DNA from: Microbacterium sp.
GTDB lineage: Bacteria; Actinomycetota; Actinomycetes; Actinomycetales; Microbacteriaceae
Assembly: GCF_011620665.1 (NCBI RefSeq)
Contig: NZ_WOYQ01000049.1
Coordinates: forward strand, 1 to 64,000
Direction of reading: 5' to 3'
Length of the DNA: 64,000 nt
Below the pieces are notes generated by a model. That model did not search any database. It was not told the DNA's origin and worked only from the letters and a program-made list of their open reading frames with translations. Within the stretch, counting starts at the first letter, position 1, and every line of letters starts with the position of its first letter. A program made the translations under genes and the position numbers. This document shows positions 59,728-64,000 of this stretch, in pieces.

Positions 59728-62010
59728 TCAGGCTTCGGCGAGGACGTCTCCGGAACCCGGGCCCGCCGCAACGGCGCTCTCGTGGCCGGCGACCTGTTCG
59801 AGCACGGGCTCGAGCGAAAGCTTGCCGCGATCGTCGATCTTGGTGATCTTCACGAGCATCTTCTGGCCGACCGAGAGCACGTCGTCGACGTTCTCAACAC
59901 GCTTGCCTCCGGCGAGCTTGCGCACCTCGCTGATGTGGAGCAAGCCGTCCTTGCCGGGCAGGAGCGAGATGAACGCGCCGAACGCCGCCAGCTTGACGAC
60001 CGTCCCGAGGAATTGCTCGCCGACCTCCGGGTTGGTCGGATTCGCGATCGCGTTGACCTGCGCGCGGGCGGCTTCGGCCGAAGGACCGTCGGTTGCGCCG
60101 ATGTACACCGTGCCGTCGTCCTCGATCGAGATCTGCGCGCCGGTCTCATCCTGGATCGAGTTGATCGTCTTGCCCTTGGGACCGATGAGCTCGCCGATCT
60201 TGTCGACCGGGATCTGCACGCTGATCACGCGCGGTGCAGTGGGCGCCATCTCGTCCGGACCGTCGATCGCGGCGGTCAGGACGTTCAGGATCGTCAGACG
60301 GGCTTCCTTGGCCTGGGTCAGAGCGGCGGACAGCACGGAGGACGGGATGCCGTCGAGCTTGGTGTCGAGCTGGATCGCCGTGACGAACTCGCTCGTGCCG
60401 GCAACCTTGAAGTCCATGTCGCCCAGGGCGTCTTCGGCGCCGAGGATGTCTGTCAGCGCCGCGTAGCGCATCTGGCCGTTGACCTGGTCGGAGACCAGAC
60501 CCATGGCGATACCGGCGACGGGAGCGCGCAGCGGCACACCCGCGTTCAGGAGCGACAGGGTGGACGCACACACGGAGCCCATCGACGTCGAGCCGTTGGA
60601 GCCCAGGGCCTCGGAGACCTGGCGGATCGCGTATGGGAACTCCTCGCGGCTCGGCAGCACGGGTACGAGCGCGCGCTCGGCGAGGAAGCCATGCCCGATC
60701 TCGCGACGCTTCGGCGAACCGACGCGGCCGGTCTCACCGGTCGAGTACGGCGGGAAGTTGTAGTGGTGCATGTAGCGCTTGTGTGTGACGGGCGACAGCG
60801 AGTCGATCTGCTGCTCCATCTTGAGCATGTTCAGCGTCGTGACACCCAGGATCTGGGTCTCACCGCGCTGGAAGATCGCGGAGCCGTGGACCCGCGGGAT
60901 GACCTGGACCTCGGCATCCAACGGGCGGATGTCAGCCAGACCGCGACCGTCGATGCGGACCCCCTCGGCGAGGATCCGTCCGCGGACGATGGTCTTGGTG
61001 ACCGACTTGTAGGCGGCGGAGAACTCCAGCGTCGCGGTGGCCGGGAGTTCTCCCGACTCCACGGCGGCGAGGACCTCGGCCTTGACGGCATCCTTGATGG
61101 CGTCGTCGGCATTCTGGCGCTCCACCTTGTCGGCGATCTGGTAGACCGGAACGAGCTTGTCGTAAGCGCGACCGGCGACGAAATCGTAGGTCTGCTGCGC
61201 ATACGGCGGGAAGACCGGGTAGTTCTGGATCTCCTTGGCGGCGGTGCGGGCCACGGCGCTCTGAGCTTCGACGAGCTGCTTGATGAACGGCTTGGACGCT
61301 TCCAGACCCTGCGCGACGATCTCTTCGCTGGGCTTGACCGCGCCGGCCTTGATCAGATTCCAGCTGTGCTCGGTGGCTTCCGCCTCGACCATCATGATCG
61401 CGACATCGCCGTCGTCGAGAACGCGGCCCGCGACGATCAGGTCGAAGACGGCATCCTCCAACTGCGTGGCCGTCGGGAAGGCGACCCACTGGTCGGCGTG
61501 CTCGCCGTGACCGGGGATGAGCGCGAGGCGGACCCCGGCGATCGGGCCGGAGAACGGCAGCCCCGAGATCTGGGTGGACAGCGAAGCCGCGTTGATCGCG
61601 AGCGCGTCATAGAACTCGCCCGGAGCGATCGAGAGGACGGTGATGACGATCTGGACCTCGTTGCGGAGCCCGTCGACGAACGACGGGCGCAACGGGCGGT
61701 CGATCAGCCGGCAGACGAGGATCGCCTCGGTGGAGGGGCGGCCCTCGCGACGGAAGAAAGAACCGGGGATCTTGCCCGCGGCATAGGACCGCTCTTCGAC
61801 ATCGACGGTCAGCGGGAAGAAGTCAAAGCCTTCACGCGGGTGCTTTCCGGCGCTGGTGGCCGAGAGGAGCATCGTCTCCTCATCGAGATACGCGGCGACG
61901 GCACCCTGTGCCTGCTGCGCGAGTCTGCCGGTCTCGAACCGGACGGTGCGGGTGCCGAAGCGGCCGTTGTCGAGAACGGCTTCGGCTGCGGTGATTTCAG
62001 GACCTTCCAA
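59728..62010 (-). CDS. pnp: Polyribonucleotide nucleotidyltransferase (PNPase)
   Basis: This 760-aa phosphorolytic exoribonuclease has two RNase PH-like domains (residues about 15-160 and 360-570) joined by a helical domain. A KH domain ([25 protein letters not shown]) and an S1 domain ([32 protein letters not shown]) follow. The start is TTG 62010 ([16 protein letters not shown]) with AAGAAGGAGAG upstream; no ATG or GTG fits. The 148 extra track codons are leader. rpsO, usually just upstream, is absent here. Confidence 0.94.
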   Translation of the reverse strand: MEGPEITAAEAVLDNGRFGTRTVRFETGRLAQQAQGAVAAYLDEETMLLSATSAGKHPREGFDFFPLTVDVEERSYAAGKIPGSFFRREGRPSTEAILVCRLIDRPLRPSFVDGLRNEVQIVITVLSIAPGEFYDALAINAASLSTQISGLPFSGPIAGVRLALIPGHGEHADQWVAFPTATQLEDAVFDLIVAGRVLDDGDVAIMMVEAEATEHSWNLIKAGAVKPSEEIVAQGLEASKPFIKQLVEAQSAVARTAAKEIQNYPVFPPYAQQTYDFVAGRAYDKLVPVYQIADKVERQNADDAIKDAVKAEVLAAVESGELPATATLEFSAAYKSVTKTIVRGRILAEGVRIDGRGLADIRPLDAEVQVIPRVHGSAIFQRGETQILGVTTLNMLKMEQQIDSLSPVTHKRYMHHYNFPPYSTGETGRVGSPKRREIGHGFLAERALVPVLPSREEFPYAIRQVSEALGSNGSTSMGSVCASTLSLLNAGVPLRAPVAGIAMGLVSDQVNGQMRYAALTDILGAEDALGDMDFKVAGTSEFVTAIQLDTKLDGIPSSVLSAALTQAKEARLTILNVLTAAIDGPDEMAPTAPRVISVQIPVDKIGELIGPKGKTINSIQDETGAQISIEDDGTVYIGATDGPSAEAARAQVNAIANPTNPEVGEQFLGTVVKLAAFGAFISLLPGKDGLLHISEVRKLAGGKRVENVDDVLSVGQKMLVKITKIDDRGKLSLEPVLEQVAGHESAVAAGPGSGDVLAEA

Positions 62011-62275
62011 GAGGTCTCTCCTTCTTTGTTTAGACTCGCGCGCGCGTTTCGCGCACGAGCATTCGAAGGAGCAGGAACAGGCAGATTTCAGCACGCCAGG
62101 ATGATGCGCTTTCGCTGGCCACCAGTGGAAGTCCACCCGTCGCAGACGGCGAGATCGGCGACGGGGAGACCACCACAGGGGACCAGCATCCTGCCAGCCT
62201 GCTCCGTGAGCTCGTATTGAGTTCGTCGGATGCCGAGTGGGCAACCTCGCCGATCCTACCAGGGGGCGCGGCGCG
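62011..62275 (-). other. pnp leader and divergent promoter region
   Basis: No gene is seen. It holds a -10-like TAGGAT at 62258-62253 for pnp. A GC-rich hairpin (GCGCG-AAA-CGCGC) lies about 45 nt before the pnp start. In other bacteria such leader stems are cut by RNase III and PNPase for autoregulation; that is only a suggestion here. Confidence 0.4.
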
Positions 62276-62287
62276 TAGGCTGGGGGT

Positions 62288-62464
62288 ATGAGCACCGACG
62301 ACAAGGCTGCAGCCTCTGCAGAGATGAAGCGCAAGTTCAAGGAGGCGCTCGACAAGAAGAACGCGAAGCACCGCAATGGCGAAGCGCATCTGGACGGCGA
62401 CTCGGCCATCCAGGGCACGCACGGCGCGGTCACCAAGCGTGAGTTCCGCCGCAAGAGCGGCTAG
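62288..62464 (+). CDS. DUF5302 domain-containing small protein
   Basis: This 58-aa protein is missing from the ORF track because of its length. It reads [37 protein letters not shown], then [16 protein letters not shown], the DUF5302 pattern of small basic actinobacterial proteins. TAGGCT lies 6 nt before the ATG (leaderless). The track ORF 62230-62442 is a shadow in another frame. The function is unknown. Confidence 0.88.
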   Translation: MSTDDKAAASAEMKRKFKEALDKKNAKHRNGEAHLDGDSAIQGTHGAVTKREFRRKSG

Positions 62465-62487
62465 GTCGGACACTGCCTGACGTGCTG

Positions 62488-62507
62488 CAGAGCGCGAGTC
62501 CGCTCTG
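62488..62507. terminator. Bidirectional terminator between DUF5302 and the CeoS-like gene
   Basis: CAGAGCG-CGAGTC-CGCTCTG is a 7-bp perfect stem between two convergent genes. Confidence 0.6.
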
Positions 62508-62527
62508 ACGGGCGACCCGCCGACTGC

Positions 62528-63679
62528 TCAGTGCGGAAGCACCGCGTAGGGCGCCTCGGCGGCACGGCCCTGGAATTGAAGGATCGCAGGGTTCTGCACA
62601 TCGCCGTCGAGGACTTCGATCGCGCGTGAGACGGTGTCGCTTTCAGCCCAGGTGGGTGGGCCGGCCATGACGGTCGGGAGGAATCCGAGGAGCGCTTCGC
62701 TGATCTCCCAGCTGGCGGAGTTCCACAGGTACGACGGACTGTGGTCGACCGCGTAATAGTTCGTGCTCGCGCCGACCGTGAACATGGGCTCGGCGAAGCT
62801 CGTCGGGCGCGCCCACTCGAACCCCATGCCCTCGTCGCACGAGACGTCGACGATGAGGCTGCCGGGGCGGAAGGACGACAGATCAGACTCGCGCAGATAG
62901 AGCAGCGGGGCATTCGGGTCTTGGAGCGTGCAGTTGACGACGATGTCGCTCTCGGCCAAGAAGGGGGCGAGCGGCACACGGCCCTCGTCGGTGATGACTT
63001 CGCTCAGGTAGGGTCCGCTGTGGTCGAACTGGATCATCTGGGCGGCGTGGATCGGTGATGCCACGGACGCGGTCTGCCTGTTGGTCAGCACCCGGACATC
63101 GTGCACACCGTGTGCGCGCAGCGCCGTCACCGCTCCCCGCGCGGTGGCCCCGAAGCCGATGACCACCGCGGTGAGACGCCGCCCGTAGTCGCCTGTCGAG
63201 CCGCACAGCGCGAGCGCGTGCAGCACCGAGCAGTAGCCGGCGATCTCGTTGTTCTTGTGAAACACGTGAAGGCCGAAGGTGCCGTCGCTCCCCCAGTGGT
63301 TCATCGCCTCGAACGCGATCACCGTGAGTCTCTTGTCGAGTGCGATCTGAGTCATCACCGCGTCCTGCACGAGATGCGGCCACCCCCACAGCACCTGACC
63401 GACACGCATGTCACGCAGATCGGCGTGCTGCGGCTTGGGCAGCAGGAGTACGTCGGCTGTAGCGATGAGCTCACCGCGGTCGAGGATGCCGCCCACCAAG
63501 GGCCTCAGTTCCGCGTCCGAGACACCGAATCGCGCGCCGTAGCCCGTCTCGAGGAGCACGTTCGATCGCAGATCATCGGGAATCCGCTCGACGTGGCTCG
63601 GATGGATCGGCACGCGCCGTTCATCGGGCTTGCTCGAGGCGCCGACGACGCCCATGGTCAGCAGTGCCTGAGGCGTCAT
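62528..63679 (-). CDS. N5-(carboxyethyl)ornithine synthase-like dehydrogenase
   Basis: This 383-aa protein belongs to the alanine dehydrogenase/PNT family. The N-terminal domain has MGVVGASSKPDERRVPIHP and HVERI. A Rossmann motif AVVIGFGATARGAVTAL lies near residue 170, and VDVSCDEGMGFEWARPTSFAEP follows. It most resembles carboxyethyl-ornithine synthase, which reductively condenses pyruvate with ornithine or lysine. It is about 70 residues longer than the lactococcal enzyme as I recall. There is no neighbour of the same pathway. A glycine, alanine or saccharopine-like dehydrogenase is an alternative. Confidence 0.75.
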   Translation of the reverse strand: MTPQALLTMGVVGASSKPDERRVPIHPSHVERIPDDLRSNVLLETGYGARFGVSDAELRPLVGGILDRGELIATADVLLLPKPQHADLRDMRVGQVLWGWPHLVQDAVMTQIALDKRLTVIAFEAMNHWGSDGTFGLHVFHKNNEIAGYCSVLHALALCGSTGDYGRRLTAVVIGFGATARGAVTALRAHGVHDVRVLTNRQTASVASPIHAAQMIQFDHSGPYLSEVITDEGRVPLAPFLAESDIVVNCTLQDPNAPLLYLRESDLSSFRPGSLIVDVSCDEGMGFEWARPTSFAEPMFTVGASTNYYAVDHSPSYLWNSASWEISEALLGFLPTVMAGPPTWAESDTVSRAIEVLDGDVQNPAILQFQGRAAEAPYAVLPH

Positions 63680-63757
63680 CTTGGTCTTCTTCCCCCACAG
63701 GGGCCGAGTTCGACTCCATTGCCTCGACGGTATCAGGACCCGATGGGATCGCCCCGC

Positions 63758-64000
63758 TCACGCTGCGGACTGCGGCGCCCTCGTCGCTTCGCCGCGGCGG
63801 ATCAGCACATAGTCGTCGTGCTTGGCCGAGATGCCGTCGCCGGCCGTGCGTCCACGTGCCCGTCGCCACGCCCATGGCAAGGCATGACGGAGCAGCCAGC
63901 CCGACCGGGCGGGAAGATCATCGTCGGCGTGGAGCGCGGCATCAAGTCCACCCAGGGTCTCGGCGTCGGGCACCCCGAGCGCGTCGGCGGCACGGTAGGC
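63758..64000 (-). CDS. C-terminal end of an unidentified protein (partial)
   Basis: An open frame enters from the right edge and ends at TGA 63758. It encodes about 80 residues: AYRAADALGVPDAETLGGLDAALHADDDLPARSGWLL, then DDYVLIRRGEATRAPQSAA. The track starts it at GTG 63973, but the frame is open through the edge, so it is probably the tail of a longer gene. I do not recognise the family. Confidence 0.5.
   Translation of the reverse strand, partial: AYRAADALGVPDAETLGGLDAALHADDDLPARSGWLLRHALPWAWRRARGRTAGDGISAKHDDYVLIRRGEATRAPQSAA

Noticed and set aside
59782-62220. 812-aa plus-strand ORF antisense to pnp
   Set aside because: It mirrors pnp codon by codon (Arg/Asp/Leu-rich shadow translation), has no motif, and pnp is certain.
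63802-63993. 63-aa minus-strand ORF at the right edge
   Set aside because: The alternative frame 63758-64000 has more protein-like composition and is open through the edge; this one is Arg/Pro/Ser-rich.

Overview
The window is 64 kb of high-GC chromosomal DNA from an actinobacterium. The best fit is Microbacteriaceae, probably Microbacterium or a close relative. This rests on the 16S 5' end, the very high GC content, the actinobacterial synteny blocks (pheST-arg-tyrS; ftsK-pgsA-cinA-clgR-DUF3046-recA-recX-miaB-miaA-dapF-hflX-lexA; gluABCD) and small actinobacterial families (DUF3046, DUF5302, DUF1844). About 65 real genes are packed tightly, mostly on the minus strand, often with 4-nt ATGA/GTGA overlaps. 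I see no insertion sequence, prophage, CRISPR array or tRNA gene.

Layout: 1-956 holds the first 50 nt of a 16S rRNA gene (minus strand) and its promoter and leader. 1008-6191 is a monosaccharide ABC transporter with a LacI-family regulator and matching palindromic operators. 6374-8759 holds tyrS and a CHAD protein. 8764-16549 is arginine biosynthesis (argCJBDF, a membrane protein, argH), preceded by pheST (16659-20221). 20263-23656 is a gluABCD-type amino-acid transporter. 23742-25920 is an rRNA methyltransferase and infC-rpmI-rplT. 26183-30519 carries DUF1844, SseB-like, priA, hisH, hisB and hisC. 30555-31910 is a divergent LysM/lexA SOS pair. 31972-35246 is metE-metF; 35488-37404 an S9 peptidase.

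37392-50139 is the conserved hflX to ftsK block of DNA repair, tRNA modification and membrane genes. 50163-54214 holds RNase J, dapA, folA and thyA. 54317-59462 is a mixed segment: a thioredoxin-like protein, an internally deleted OsmC remnant, an epimerase, dapB, a GNAT, a phosphatase and an aldo/keto reductase-like protein that has lost most of its catalytic tetrad. 59728-63679 holds pnp, a DUF5302 protein and a carboxyethyl-ornithine-synthase-like dehydrogenase. The right edge cuts an unidentified gene.

How it works together: most genes are housekeeping (translation, Arg/His/Met/Lys synthesis, folate and dTMP, SOS repair, RNA decay). The most distinctive signal I could read is regulatory. 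At least 19 genes have a TAnnnT -10 box only 6-8 nt before the start codon, which predicts leaderless mRNAs throughout the window. I found no clear new multi-gene system. The best leads are the degenerate OsmC, the degenerate aldo/keto reductase, the LacI operator pair, the SOS sites and the ATC start of infC.
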